Shown piece after piece: positions 46,311-56,158 of a stretch of DNA of 64,000 nt. Below the pieces are notes generated by a model. It did not search any database. It was not told the origin of the DNA and worked only from the letters and a program-made list of their open reading frames with translations. Positions within the stretch are counted from its first letter, which is position 1, and each line of letters begins with the position of its first letter. Made by a program: the position numbers and the translations under genes. The stretch is from Bradyrhizobium sp. SRS-191 (GTDB lineage: Bacteria > Pseudomonadota > Alphaproteobacteria > Rhizobiales > Xanthobacteraceae), in NCBI RefSeq assembly GCF_024586915.1, contig NZ_JANBVS010000001.1, forward strand, positions 310,001 through 374,000, in the 5' to 3' direction.

Positions 46311-46886
46311 TCAGCCCTGCTGGCCACCTACCTTTCCGATGAACGGGGCAGCGACCACGAGCGCACCGTCCTTGATGACCAGAGGCAGCGCGGCGAGCCG
46401 GCGCGGCGCGGGACCGAACACCACCTGTGCGCCGCGGCGTGGGTCGTATTCGGAGTTGTGGCACATGCATTTGAAGACGTCGTCGTTGCCTTCACTGGCC
46501 TTGATCCAGGCCGTCACCGGGCATCCCGCGTGCGAGCAGATCGCCGAATAGGCGACGATGCCCTCGGCTGCGCGGGGGCGCGTGTCGTCATCGAGCTCAT
46601 TCGGATCGAGTCTGACGAGAAGCACTTCGTTCAGACGCGAGCCATCACGCACGATCGCGTTCGCCGCATCCTTCGGCCAGGCGTGAACCGGAGGATCACC
46701 CGCCTTCAGATCAGCAGCCGTGATCGTTTGCCCCTGGCGCTCGCCCTCCGAGAACACGAGCACATCGCCTTTTTGCGGCCGCTTCTCCTTGCGAGGATCA
46801 TCGTCATCGGCGGTAGCGCTCGTGACCGATGCGCAAGCGGCAAGCGTGCCGAGAACCACCGAACGGCGTGTCGGGTGATCGTCCAT
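46311..46886 (-). CDS. Tat-exported Rieske [2Fe-2S] protein
   Basis: A 191-residue protein. The N-terminus MDDHPTRRSVVLGTLAACAS has a twin-arginine motif; LAAC at 15-18 also fits a lipobox. Cluster motifs are CSHAGC and CMCHNSEYDP, with both cluster ligands (C,H + C,H) and both disulfide cysteines of high-potential Rieske proteins. A His-free, charged region precedes them. It is encoded 103 bp upstream of the PQQ dehydrogenase on the same strand, so it is a good candidate for that enzyme's electron acceptor or for transfer to the respiratory chain. Confidence 0.86.
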   Translation of the reverse strand: MDDHPTRRSVVLGTLAACASVTSATADDDDPRKEKRPQKGDVLVFSEGERQGQTITAADLKAGDPPVHAWPKDAANAIVRDGSRLNEVLLVRLDPNELDDDTRPRAAEGIVAYSAICSHAGCPVTAWIKASEGNDDVFKCMCHNSEYDPRRGAQVVFGPAPRRLAALPLVIKDGALVVAAPFIGKVGGQQG

Positions 46887-47326
46887 CTCTGCTCTTTGCG
46901 TGTGATGTTTTGCGCGTGATGTCGTGTGAGTTCAGGGAATGCTGTTCTTCAGCCCGCATCCCGCAACGCACCCTGACATAGAACAATTAGAACAACACAA
47001 CCTGACGAAATCAAGGCGCGCTGCGCGATTTCGCCGCGATCTTTCCAACAATCGTCGCTGCTGCGCGTCATTGCGCGTGCAGCAGTCATCTGGCGCGTGA
47101 CGCGAGATGGAACCCTGCACACCAGCGAGCCGAATGACGACGTCCTGCGACCTGTCACGCTGCGAGTTGCAGCCGCGCCCTCATGCAGCGCACGGTAGGA
47201 ATGCAGGCCTCTCGCAGACTTCGCCTGCGGAGTTGATCAAATGGGTCTCGGATGTCCCGCTGCTGTCCGCCACACGACGAGAGTGGTTGCCTAACCGGGC
47301 GATTGCCTATATTGCTCCGCCCATAA
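46887..47326. other. 440-bp region without a gene
   Basis: It lies between the Rieske gene start and tRNA-Cys. Several short open frames are present but lack an SD or protein-like composition. It should contain the promoter of the Rieske-PQQ dehydrogenase operon. No repeat or RNA was recognised. Confidence 0.4.
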
Positions 47327-47400
47327 GGCCACGTGGCGGAGTGGTTACGCAGCGGTCTGCAAAACCGTTTACACCAGTTCAATTCTGGTCGTGGCCTCCA
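47327..47400 (+). tRNA. tRNA-Cys(GCA)
   Basis: It is 74 nt with an encoded CCA. The acceptor stem GGCCACG pairs with CGTGGCC. The anticodon loop is CTGCAAA (anticodon GCA), and the T-arm is ACCAGTTCAATTCTGGT. Confidence 0.97.
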
Positions 47401-47447
47401 CTCAATCAAATCAAGCGGTTAGACCACCAGCTGCGCCAGAGACGGCG

Positions 47448-47621
47448 TTAGACCGGGAGATCGTCGATGCCGCCGGGATAAGCGGCCTGGCCCCGCGGCC
47501 AGGTCAGCACCGCGCCCCGCTCGCTCGCCGACATATTGGCCCGGTCGGAACCGGACCGGCCGGCCGAGCGCGGCGCGTAATCCCTGAACTGCACCACATT
47601 GGACTTTTCTGCTTCCTGCAT
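47448..47621 (-). CDS. Small conserved-looking protein (57 aa)
   Basis: ATG 47621 has AAAGGA about 9 bp upstream and runs to TAA at 47450-47448. The product is MQEAEKSNVVQFRDYAPRSA, then GRSGSDRANMSASERGAVLT, WPRGQAAYPGGIDDLPV. It is Ser/Arg/Gly-rich with a VVQFRDYAPR block. Other frames here do not have an SD. Downstream of tRNA-Cys on the opposite strand. Function unknown. Confidence 0.6.
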   Translation of the reverse strand: MQEAEKSNVVQFRDYAPRSAGRSGSDRANMSASERGAVLTWPRGQAAYPGGIDDLPV

Positions 47622-47669
47622 GGCTCACATCCTTTCCATGCTGCAATGCAAGAAGCGTACCCGCGGTTC

Positions 47670-48413
47670 CTAAACCCGCCGTTTACGGCGGCGCCAGTCC
47701 GGCTTGGCACGGGGCTTGGGCCTGGGCGTCAGCTCCGGGTGGGCTTTTTCCGCCTCTCGATACCGTGCCAGCATACGCTCGAAACTAGCTTCGAGGGTCG
47801 CAGCGATCTCCGGACGGCGTTCGAGCGCCGCCATCAGCAGGCCGGCCGCCTCGATCGTCGATAAGCCATCGCTGCGGGGCTCACGGCGCAATTGCCCGTA
47901 GCGCGAAGGACGGCGCGGGCCGAGGATCACCCGCTGGCATTTCAGCATCCAGGGATTGCGCCACCACAGCGCCTTTGCCTGGCTCCAGGTGCCGTCGAGC
48001 AGGATTACGCCCTCGATCGATTTGAGGATGCCGCGCTGGTTCTCGGCGACCTCGCCCTTGCGGGTCAGCGCGACGACCTCGCTCTCGGGATCGAGCTCGG
48101 CCGCCTTGGCAGAGCCGAGATAGAGGATAGCCCAGCGTGAGGGATCATCGACCGGCCGTCCAAGCGCCTTGGCGAGGCTCGGCCAGGACAGCCCGACCTT
48201 CACCACGGCTTTCTGGAAATGCTGCGCGGCGAGGCGTGCCGTGCCGAGCGCGCGGTCCTGCTCCTGCGGATGCTGCAGGATCAGCAGCCCCAGCCGGCTC
48301 TCGAGCGGCGTGACGCTGTCGCAGATGCAGAGCGGCTCGGGCTTCTGGCAGCGCGGGCAGTCGGGCGGCGGCTCGGCCGCGAGCGGCGGGGGGTCGGGGG
48401 GTGGGTCGGGCAT
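47670..48413 (-). CDS. DTW domain protein (tRNA 3-amino-3-carboxypropyluridine synthase-like)
   Basis: A 247-residue protein. Zinc-binding cysteines are in CPRCQKPEPLCICD. The DTW motif is in VILLDGTWSQAKALWW, with LILQHPQEQDRALGTARLA earlier. The family (TapT/YfiP) transfers the aminocarboxypropyl group of SAM to tRNA uridine 47. The C-terminal tail is basic (PKPRAKPDWRRRKRRV), suiting RNA binding. ATG 48413 (MPDPPPDPPPLAAEPPPDCP) is preferred to 48446, which has no support. Confidence 0.85.
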   Translation of the reverse strand: MPDPPPDPPPLAAEPPPDCPRCQKPEPLCICDSVTPLESRLGLLILQHPQEQDRALGTARLAAQHFQKAVVKVGLSWPSLAKALGRPVDDPSRWAILYLGSAKAAELDPESEVVALTRKGEVAENQRGILKSIEGVILLDGTWSQAKALWWRNPWMLKCQRVILGPRRPSRYGQLRREPRSDGLSTIEAAGLLMAALERRPEIAATLEASFERMLARYREAEKAHPELTPRPKPRAKPDWRRRKRRV

Positions 48414-48452
48414 GGCGCGCCTATACGCGCCCGCGACGACCGCCACAACGGC

Positions 48453-51400
48453 TCATTCGGCCGGCGCCGCCAACGGCTCAGGCGCGGAGCGGCGGCGCAG
48501 CCGGTCGATCAACAGGTAGATCACCGGCGTCGTGTAGAGCGTGAGAATCTGCGACACCAGGAGGCCGCCGATGATGGTGATGCCGAGCGGCCGACGCAGC
48601 TCGGTCCCGGGGCCGGTCGCGACCACCAGCGGCAGGCCGGCGAACAGAGCGGCCAAGGTCGTCATCAGGATCGGGCGAAAGCGCACCCGGCAGGCCTCGA
48701 AGATGGCGTCCGCCGAGGACATGCCGCGCTGGCGCTCGGCCTCGAGCGCGAAGTCGACCAGCATGATGCCGTTCTTCTTGACGATGCCGATCAGCAGGAT
48801 GATGCCGACGAAGGCGATCACCGTGAGCGGCGTGTTGGTCACCTGCAGCGCCAGCAACGCGCCGAGGCCGGCCGACGGCAGGGTGGAGATGATCGTCAAC
48901 GGATGCGCCAGACTCTCATAGAGCACGCCGAGCACGATATACATCGCGACCAGCGCCGACAGGATCAGCAGCGGCTGCCGGCCGCTGCCCTTGTTGAAGT
49001 CGCCGGCATTGCCGTCGAACATGCCGCGGATGCCCTCGGGCATGTGCAACTCGTCGACGGCGCGCTGGATGTTGGCCGTCGCGGTCTGCAGCGGCACGTC
49101 CGGCAGCAGGTTGAACGACACTGTGGTCGACGGGAGCGACTGCGAGTGAAACACCGCGAGCGGCGACAGGCCGCGCTCTGCCTTCACCAGCGCGGACAGC
49201 GGAATCTGGGCGTCCCCTGCTCCCGCCACATAGATCCGGTCGAGGTTCGACGGGTCGGTCTGGAATCTCGGGTCGATCTCCAGCACCACCATGTACTGGT
49301 TGCGCTGGCTGTAGACGATGGAGATCTGGCGCTGCGCGAAGGCGTTGTTCAGGGCGGTGTCGATGTCCTGGACGCGCACGCCGAGGCTCGCCGCCTTCTG
49401 CCGGTCGATCCTGAGCGCGAGCTGCAGCCCGCCCGGGTCACGATCGCTGGAGATGTCGGTGATGCCTTCGACCGTTTCCAGCCGCTTGGCGACGATCGGC
49501 GCCCATTTCTGCAGCAGGTCGAGATCGGTGCTGCCGAGCGTATACTGATAGTCGGAATCGCTCTGGCGGCCGCCCGCGCGCACATCCTGCGCCGCGAACA
49601 TGAACAGCCGGATGCCCGGCACCATGAACAGGCTGCGCCTGAGGCGATCGATCACCGCCTGGGTCGAGACGCCCTCGCGCTCCGCCGGCGGCTTGAGATT
49701 GATGAACATCGTGCCGCGGTTCGACGTCGCGCCGCCCGGCCCGCCGCCGCCCCCGATGGTGGAGCCAAGACCGGCCACGGCAGGATCGGCCATCACGATG
49801 TCCGCGAGCCGCTGCTGCAATCCCAGCATCGACTGGAAGGAGATGTCGGCCGAGGCGCGCGTCGCGCCGATGATGAAGCCGGAATCGTCGGTCGGAAAAT
49901 AGCCCTTGGGCACCTTGATATAGAGCGTCACTGTGAGCGCGATGGTGGCGAAGAACACCAGCAAGGTCATGAACGGGTAGAGCAGCACGCCGCGCAGGGT
50001 CCAGGCATAGAAGCGGACCATGCCGAACAGCGTGCCTTCGACCACACGGTCGAACCAGGTGGCGCGATCGGACAGCGTCTCCTTGATGTAGTGCGCGCAG
50101 ATCATCGGCGTGACCGTCAACGACACCAGGGTCGACACCACGATCGCGAAGGTCAGCGTCAGCGAGAACTCGCGCAGCAGGCGGCCGACCACGCCGTCCA
50201 TGAAGATCAGCGGCACGAAGGCCGCGACCAGCGACAGGCTGATCGACAGCACCGTGAAGCCGATCTGCCGCGCGCCGTCGAGTGCGGCGCGCATCGGCGA
50301 CAGCCCATGCTCGAGATTGCGGTACATGTTCTCGATCATGACGATGGCGTCGTCGACGACGAAGCCCACGGAGATCGCCAGCGCCATCAGCGAGAGATTG
50401 TCGATCGAAAAACCGGCGAGCCACATCGCGGCACAGGTGCCCGCCAGCGCCAGCGGCACCGAGACGCCGGCCGCCACGGTCGGCACGAGGCGTCTCAGGA
50501 ACACGAACACGACCACCATCACCAGCACGGCGGTCGCAAGCAGGGTCCACTGCATGTCCTCGACCGAAGCCCTGATCGTGCCGGTGCGGTCGATCAGGGT
50601 CGAGATCTCGATTCCCGCAGGGATCCACTGCTTGAGCTCGGGGATCAGCGCCTTGACCCGGTCGACGGTCTCGATGACGTTGGCATCGCCCTGCTTGGCG
50701 ATCTGGATCAGCACCGCCGGCTGCTTGTTGAACCAGGCGATCGAGCGCACGTTGCGAACGGAGTCCTCGACATCAGCGACATCGGCCAGGCGCACGAAGC
50801 TGCCATTGCTGCTCTTGATCAGGATGTCGCGGAATTCGGCCGCCGTCCGCATCTGCCTGTTGACTGCGATGGTCTCGCTCTGCCGGCCGCCTTCGAAGAT
50901 GCCGACCGGCCCGATCGGATTGGCGTTGACGATGGCCAGGCGCACGTCGTCGGTCGCAATGCCGGCATTGGCGAGCGACACCGGGTTGAGGGCGATGCGC
51001 ACAGCCGGCTGATCGGCGCCGCTGACCGTGACGTTGCCCACGCCCGGCACCTGGAAAAGCCGCTGCGCCAGCACGGTGTCGGCGACGTCGTACATCGCGC
51101 TCGGCGTCATCGTCTTCGAGGTCAGCGCCAGCACGAACACGGGAGCGGCTGCGGTGTTTGCCTTGCGGAAGCGCGGCAATGCCGGCAGGTCGCTCGGCAG
51201 GTCCGACAGCGCGGCGTTGATCGCCGCCTGCACGTCACGCGCCGCCTTGTCGATGTCGCGGCCGATCGAAAACTGGATCTGGATGTTGGTGATGCCGAGC
51301 GAGCTCGTCGAGGTGATCTGGTCGACCCCCGCGATCTCGCCGAGCCGCCGCTCCAACGGGGCCGCCACCGTCGCCGCCATGACCGATGGGTCAGCACCGG

Positions 51401-51557
51401 GCCGCGAGGCGCTGACGAAGATCGACGGGAAGTCGACGTTCGGCACCGGCGCCACCGGCAGGAAGATGTAGGCGACGATGCCGATCAGGAACAGGCCGAT
51501 CGAGAGCAAGGTGGTGCCGACCGGCCGGCGAATGAACGGCTCGGAGATCGAGGCCAT
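48453..51557 (-). CDS. RND efflux pump subunit, MdtC-like
   Basis: A 1034-residue inner-membrane transporter with the 12-helix duplicated RND fold and two periplasmic domains. MASISEPFIRRPVGTTLLSI is the HAE1 N-terminus. VGFVVDDAIVMIENMYRNLE in the TM4 region carries the paired acidic proton relay residues, and MTTLAALFAGLPLVVATGPG is a TM11 signature. ATG 51557 overlaps the stop of the previous RND gene (TAATG). Two RND subunits in one operon suggest a heteromultimeric MdtBC-type pump. Confidence 0.93.
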   Translation of the reverse strand: MASISEPFIRRPVGTTLLSIGLFLIGIVAYIFLPVAPVPNVDFPSIFVSASRPGADPSVMAATVAAPLERRLGEIAGVDQITSTSSLGITNIQIQFSIGRDIDKAARDVQAAINAALSDLPSDLPALPRFRKANTAAAPVFVLALTSKTMTPSAMYDVADTVLAQRLFQVPGVGNVTVSGADQPAVRIALNPVSLANAGIATDDVRLAIVNANPIGPVGIFEGGRQSETIAVNRQMRTAAEFRDILIKSSNGSFVRLADVADVEDSVRNVRSIAWFNKQPAVLIQIAKQGDANVIETVDRVKALIPELKQWIPAGIEISTLIDRTGTIRASVEDMQWTLLATAVLVMVVVFVFLRRLVPTVAAGVSVPLALAGTCAAMWLAGFSIDNLSLMALAISVGFVVDDAIVMIENMYRNLEHGLSPMRAALDGARQIGFTVLSISLSLVAAFVPLIFMDGVVGRLLREFSLTLTFAIVVSTLVSLTVTPMICAHYIKETLSDRATWFDRVVEGTLFGMVRFYAWTLRGVLLYPFMTLLVFFATIALTVTLYIKVPKGYFPTDDSGFIIGATRASADISFQSMLGLQQRLADIVMADPAVAGLGSTIGGGGGPGGATSNRGTMFINLKPPAEREGVSTQAVIDRLRRSLFMVPGIRLFMFAAQDVRAGGRQSDSDYQYTLGSTDLDLLQKWAPIVAKRLETVEGITDISSDRDPGGLQLALRIDRQKAASLGVRVQDIDTALNNAFAQRQISIVYSQRNQYMVVLEIDPRFQTDPSNLDRIYVAGAGDAQIPLSALVKAERGLSPLAVFHSQSLPSTTVSFNLLPDVPLQTATANIQRAVDELHMPEGIRGMFDGNAGDFNKGSGRQPLLILSALVAMYIVLGVLYESLAHPLTIISTLPSAGLGALLALQVTNTPLTVIAFVGIILLIGIVKKNGIMLVDFALEAERQRGMSSADAIFEACRVRFRPILMTTLAALFAGLPLVVATGPGTELRRPLGITIIGGLLVSQILTLYTTPVIYLLIDRLRRRSAPEPLAAPAE

Positions 51558-54500
51558 TACTGGATGCCTTCGGTCGCGCCCGCGATCGGCGGCGACGGCA
51601 GATCGGGCGCCGGCAGCGGCGCGCGCTCGAAGCGGCGGTTGATGCGGTCGAGCGCGAGGTAGATCACCGGGGTCGTGTAGAGCGTCAGCAACTGGCTGAG
51701 CAGCAGGCCGCCGATGATGGAGATGCCGAGCGGGAAGCGCAGCTCCGAGCCGGTGCCGCTCTCGATCGCCAGCGGCAGTGCGCCGAACAGCGCGGCCAGC
51801 GTCGTCATCATGATGGGACGGAAGCGCAACAGACACGCCTGCACGATCGCGTCGGTCGGCGTGCGGCTCTCGTGCCGCTCGGCCTCGAGCGCGAAGTCGA
51901 TCATCATGATCGCGTTCTTCTTGACGATGCCCATCAGCAGGATGATGCCGATCAGCCCGATCACCGACAGATCCTGCCCGAACAGCATCAGCGCCAGGAT
52001 GGCGCCGACACCAGCCGACGGCAGCGTCGAGAGGATCGTGATCGGATGGATGTAGCTCTCATAGAGCACGCCGAGCACGATGTAGATCGTGATGACGGCG
52101 GCGAGCAGCAGCCAGGGCTGGCCGGCGAGCGATTTGGCGAACTCGGCGGCATCACCGGAGTAGACCCCGATGATGCTGCCGGGCATCCCGATGCGGTTCT
52201 CGGTGGCGTGAAGCGCCTCCACCGCCTCGCTCAGCGCGACGCCGGGCGCGAGATTGAAGCTGAGCGAGACCGCCGGGAATTGCGCCTGATGCGAGATCGC
52301 GAGCGGCGTGGTCGTGCGCTTGAGAGTCGCCACCGCCGACAGCGGCACCTGGCCGCCCGCACCCGGCAGATAGAGTTTCGACAGGATCGAGGGATCGCGC
52401 TGATACATCGGCAGCGCCTCCAGCACGACACGGTACTGGTTGGCCTGGCCATAGATCGTCGAGATCTGCCGCTGCGCGAACGCGTCATTGAGGGTGTCGG
52501 TGACGGCCTGCAGGCTGACTCCGAGCTGGCCGGCGCGCTGGCGGTCGATCGTCAGATCGGCGCGCAGCCCGCCCTCCTGCGCCTCGGACGAGACGTCGCG
52601 GAACAGCGGATCGCGCCGCATCTCGCCCACGAGCTGCCCGGCCCACTTCGCCACTTCGGCAGCGTCGGCGCCGGTCAGCGTGTACTGATATTGCGAGCGG
52701 CTCGCCTGGGTCGAGATCTGCACGTCCTGCACCGGCTGGAAGTACACGGTCATGCCGGGCACGCCCGATGTCTTCTGCTTCAGCCGATTGATCACGTCGG
52801 CCACACCGTCCTTGCGCTCGCCGAGCGGCTTCAAGGTCAGGACGAGGCGGCCGACATTGGTGGTCGGATTGACCGAGCCGGCGCCGATCACCGAGACCAC
52901 GCCGACGACGTCGGAATCGGCCTGGATCGCCGCTGAGATCTCCGCCTGCCGCCGGCTCATCTCCGCAAACGAGACATCCGGCCCGGCCTCGGTCACCGCC
53001 GTGATCGAGCCGGTGTCCTGCAGCGGCAGGAAGCCCTTCGGCGCGACGATGTAGAGCGCGAGCGTCGCCGCCAGGGTCGCGAAGGTCACGACCAGGGTCT
53101 CGGTCTGGCGGTCCAGCACCCACAAAAGGCTGCGATGATAGACGGCCACGGTGCGATCAATGAAGCGGCTGATCGCGTTCAGCCCCGGCAGCACCCACTC
53201 CTCGCTGGTGTGCTTCAAAAGCCGCGAGCACATCATCGGCGTCAAGGTCAGCGACACCACCGCGGATGTCACCACCGCGATCGTGAGCGTCAGCGCGAAT
53301 TCGCGGAACATGCGGCCGACGAGGCCCGACATGAACAGCAGCGGGATGAACACCGCGATCAGGGACACCGTCAGCGAGATCACCGTGAAGCCGATCTCGT
53401 GCGCGCCGCGCAGCGACGCGTCCATCGCGCTCTCGCCATCCTCCATGTGGCGGACGATGTTCTCGATCATCACGATGGCGTCGTCGACGACGAAGCCGGT
53501 GCCGATCGTCAGCGCCATCAGCGAGAGATTGTCGAGGCTGAAGCCGGCGAAATACATCACGCCGAAGCTCGTGATCAGCGACAGCGGCAGCGCCACGCCG
53601 GCAATGATCGTCGCGCGCATCGAACGCAGGAACAGCAGCACCACCAGCGTGACCAGCACCACGCTGAGCACCAGGGTGAACTGCACGTCGTGCACGGAGG
53701 CGCGGATGGTCACGGTGCGGTCGCTGACGATGGCGAGCTTCACGCCGGCCGGGATCGTCCGCTGCAGCTTGGGGATCTCCTCCCGGATCTGCCGGACGAC
53801 CTCGATGACATTGGCGCCGGGCTGGCGCTGGATGTCGAGGATGACGGCGGGCACGCCCTGGTACCAGCCGCCGGTGCGGTCGTTCTCCAGCCCGTCGACG
53901 ATGGTGGCGACGTCGCCGATCGTCACCGGAGAGCCGTTGCGATAGGCGATGATGATCGGCTTGTAGGCGTCGGCGGCGGCGATCTGGTCGTTCGCCGTGA
54001 TCAGATAGGCCTGCTGTGCGCCGTCGAGCGAGCCCTTGGGACCGGAGACGTTGGCTCCCGCGATGGCCGCGCGGAGATCTTCCATCGAGATGCCATAGGC
54101 GGCGAGCCGCGCCAGATCGGCCTGTACGCGCACCGCGGGCTTCAATCCGCCGAGCACCGACACACGGCCGACGCCGGAGACCTGGCTCAGCCGTTGCGCC
54201 AGGATGGTGTCGGCCATGTCGCTCATCGCGCGCAGGGAGATCGTGTCGGAGGTCAGCGCGAGCGTCATCACCGGCGCATCGGCCGGATTGACCTTGGCGT
54301 AGGTCGGCGGATAGGGCAGCGACTTCGGCAGCACACCGGCGGCGGCATTGATCGCGGCCTGGACATCCTGCGTGGCACCGTCGATGTCGCGCCCGAGATC
54401 GAACTGCAGCGAGATCTGGCTCACGCCGAACGAGCTCGTCGAGTTCATGACCGACAGCGAAGGAATCTGGCCGAGCTGCCGCTCCAGCGGCGCGGTGATC

Positions 54501-54685
54501 AGCGAGGCGATCACGTCGGGGCTGGCGCCGGGCAGCTGCGTCGTCACCTGCACGGTCGGAAAATCGACCTGCGGCAGCGCCGAGACCGGCAGCGCGAGAT
54601 AGCCGAGCAGGCCGCCGATCAACAGCGCAACGCCGAGCAACGACGTCGCGATCGGCCGGCGGATAAAGGGTTCGGAGACGCTCAT
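51557..54685 (-). CDS. RND efflux pump subunit, MdtB-like
   Basis: A 1042-residue HAE1 RND protein. MSVSEPFIRRPIATSLLGVA opens helix 1, VDFPTVQVTTQLPGASPDVI is conserved in this family, and GTGFVVDDAIVMIENIVRHM has the helix-4 proton-relay acids. It is 30 bp downstream of the adaptor and overlaps the next RND gene. The partner subunit at 48453 shares about the same length, so the two probably form a B2C trimer as MdtBC does in E. coli. Substrates are probably bile-salt-like or plant-derived toxic compounds. Confidence 0.93.
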   Translation of the reverse strand: MSVSEPFIRRPIATSLLGVALLIGGLLGYLALPVSALPQVDFPTVQVTTQLPGASPDVIASLITAPLERQLGQIPSLSVMNSTSSFGVSQISLQFDLGRDIDGATQDVQAAINAAAGVLPKSLPYPPTYAKVNPADAPVMTLALTSDTISLRAMSDMADTILAQRLSQVSGVGRVSVLGGLKPAVRVQADLARLAAYGISMEDLRAAIAGANVSGPKGSLDGAQQAYLITANDQIAAADAYKPIIIAYRNGSPVTIGDVATIVDGLENDRTGGWYQGVPAVILDIQRQPGANVIEVVRQIREEIPKLQRTIPAGVKLAIVSDRTVTIRASVHDVQFTLVLSVVLVTLVVLLFLRSMRATIIAGVALPLSLITSFGVMYFAGFSLDNLSLMALTIGTGFVVDDAIVMIENIVRHMEDGESAMDASLRGAHEIGFTVISLTVSLIAVFIPLLFMSGLVGRMFREFALTLTIAVVTSAVVSLTLTPMMCSRLLKHTSEEWVLPGLNAISRFIDRTVAVYHRSLLWVLDRQTETLVVTFATLAATLALYIVAPKGFLPLQDTGSITAVTEAGPDVSFAEMSRRQAEISAAIQADSDVVGVVSVIGAGSVNPTTNVGRLVLTLKPLGERKDGVADVINRLKQKTSGVPGMTVYFQPVQDVQISTQASRSQYQYTLTGADAAEVAKWAGQLVGEMRRDPLFRDVSSEAQEGGLRADLTIDRQRAGQLGVSLQAVTDTLNDAFAQRQISTIYGQANQYRVVLEALPMYQRDPSILSKLYLPGAGGQVPLSAVATLKRTTTPLAISHQAQFPAVSLSFNLAPGVALSEAVEALHATENRIGMPGSIIGVYSGDAAEFAKSLAGQPWLLLAAVITIYIVLGVLYESYIHPITILSTLPSAGVGAILALMLFGQDLSVIGLIGIILLMGIVKKNAIMMIDFALEAERHESRTPTDAIVQACLLRFRPIMMTTLAALFGALPLAIESGTGSELRFPLGISIIGGLLLSQLLTLYTTPVIYLALDRINRRFERAPLPAPDLPSPPIAGATEGIQ

Positions 54686-54715
54686 CGCGACGGCCCCGTC
54701 ACTCTGTCGGTTGCG

Positions 54716-56158
54716 TCATGGCTGCGGCCTCGCACCACGCCCCTGCTCGCCACCGCCCTTCGAAGGCGCCCCGGACGCATCGGATGCCCCTTCGGCTTGC
54801 GGTCGCCGGCGACGCTCGCCATCCTTCGGCGCCCCGTCCGGAGGCACACCGCCCTCCTTTGCCTGGTCCTTTGCCGGATCTCTCGCCTGGTCCTTGGCTT
54901 GGTCCTTGGCTTGATCCTTTCCTTGAGGATTGCGGCCGCGCTTGCGCGGCGCGAGGTCGACCTGCGGCGCCTGGTCGGCGCGGCCGACCACGACCTTGGC
55001 GCCGTCGGAGAGATTGGCGAAGCCGGTCGTGATCACGCGATCGGACGGGCTCAAGCCGCTCGCAATCACCGCCTCGCTCTCGTTCTGCTGCACCACCGTC
55101 ACCGGATGCGCCGAGGCGATGTCGCCCTCGCCGATCACGTAGCTGAACGTACCGGCGGGCCCGCGCTGCACGGCCGAGGTTGGCACCGTCAACGCCTGCG
55201 TCAGCGTCTCGACCTTGAGACGGACATTCACGAACTGGCCGGGCCAGAGCTGAAACTTGGCATTGGGAAACTCCGCCTTCAGCTTCAGTGTGCCGGTGGT
55301 CTGATCGACCTGGTTGTCGATGCCGCGCAACGTGCCGGTATCGATCACCGTCACGCCGTCATTGCCGAACACGTCGACGGCGAGCGCCCCCTTCGCGGAG
55401 GCGGCATTGACCCGCATGATCTGCTGTTGCGGCAGGCTGAACTGCACCGCGATCGGCTGCAACTGCGTGATCACGACGAGGCCGGTCGTATCTGACGAAT
55501 GGATGATGTTGCCCTTGTCAACCTGCCGCAGGCCTGCCCGTCCCGACAGCGGCGCCACGATCTTGGTGTAGCTCAACGTCGCCGCCGCGTTGTCGATGGC
55601 GGCCTGGTCGGCCTTGATCAGCGCCTGCTGCTGGGCGACCACCGCGCGCTGGGTGTCGGCCTGCTGCTTGGAGCCGGCGCTGCTGGCGGCGAGCTGCTCG
55701 TAGCGGGCGAGATCGAGCTTCTGGTTGGCGAGCTGCGCCTCGTCCTGGGCCTTCTTGGCCACCGCCTGGTCATACTGCGCCTGATAGATCGCGGGATCAA
55801 TCTCGGCGAGCACATCGCCCTGATTGACGTCCTGGCCCTCCACGAAATTGACCGCGATCAGCTTGCCGTCGACCTGCGATCGCACCGTCACCGTGTTCAG
55901 CGCGCGCACCGCGCCGACGCCGTCGAGATAGACGGGCACGTCCTTGACGACAGGCGATGCCGCGAGGACCGGCACCGGAAGGTCGGGCCGCGCGAAGCGA
56001 TTGTTGGCCTGCTGCTTCTGCTGCATGGCCGTCCAGCCGATATAGCCGAGCCCTCCCAGGACCAGCAGCGTGATCGTGATCGAGACCAGCCGGCGGGCCA
56101 CGCTGGTCCGCACGCGCTTCACCGCCCCTGCTCCCTTCTCGTCCGGTTTAAAGAGCAT
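54716..56158 (-). CDS. Periplasmic adaptor (membrane fusion) protein, MdtA-like
   Basis: A 480-residue adaptor. ATG 56158 (MLFKPDEKGAGAVKRVRTSV) leads into a single membrane anchor (ITITLLVLGGLGYIGWTAM). The lipoyl half-domains VTVRSQVDGKLIAVNFVEGQ and LSGRAGLRQVDKGNII flank a coiled coil (YDQAVAKKAQDEAQLANQKL). The C-terminus carries about 60 extra residues with KDQAKDQAKDQARDPAKDQA repeats, then Pro/Gly/Arg-rich sequence, unlike usual MdtA. Its start overlaps the outer-membrane gene by 11 bp. Confidence 0.9.
   Translation of the reverse strand: MLFKPDEKGAGAVKRVRTSVARRLVSITITLLVLGGLGYIGWTAMQQKQQANNRFARPDLPVPVLAASPVVKDVPVYLDGVGAVRALNTVTVRSQVDGKLIAVNFVEGQDVNQGDVLAEIDPAIYQAQYDQAVAKKAQDEAQLANQKLDLARYEQLAASSAGSKQQADTQRAVVAQQQALIKADQAAIDNAAATLSYTKIVAPLSGRAGLRQVDKGNIIHSSDTTGLVVITQLQPIAVQFSLPQQQIMRVNAASAKGALAVDVFGNDGVTVIDTGTLRGIDNQVDQTTGTLKLKAEFPNAKFQLWPGQFVNVRLKVETLTQALTVPTSAVQRGPAGTFSYVIGEGDIASAHPVTVVQQNESEAVIASGLSPSDRVITTGFANLSDGAKVVVGRADQAPQVDLAPRKRGRNPQGKDQAKDQAKDQARDPAKDQAKEGGVPPDGAPKDGERRRRPQAEGASDASGAPSKGGGEQGRGARPQP

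Noticed and set aside
48219..51662. Very long open frame (1147 codons) on the plus strand opposite the RND pump genes
   Set aside because: Its translation is extreme in Arg, His and Asp with no domain. It mirrors the codon structure of the minus-strand RND gene, as expected in high-GC DNA.
53135..55495. 786-codon open frame opposite the RND and adaptor genes
   Set aside because: The composition is Arg/His/Asp-rich and it spans two real minus-strand genes and the gap between them.
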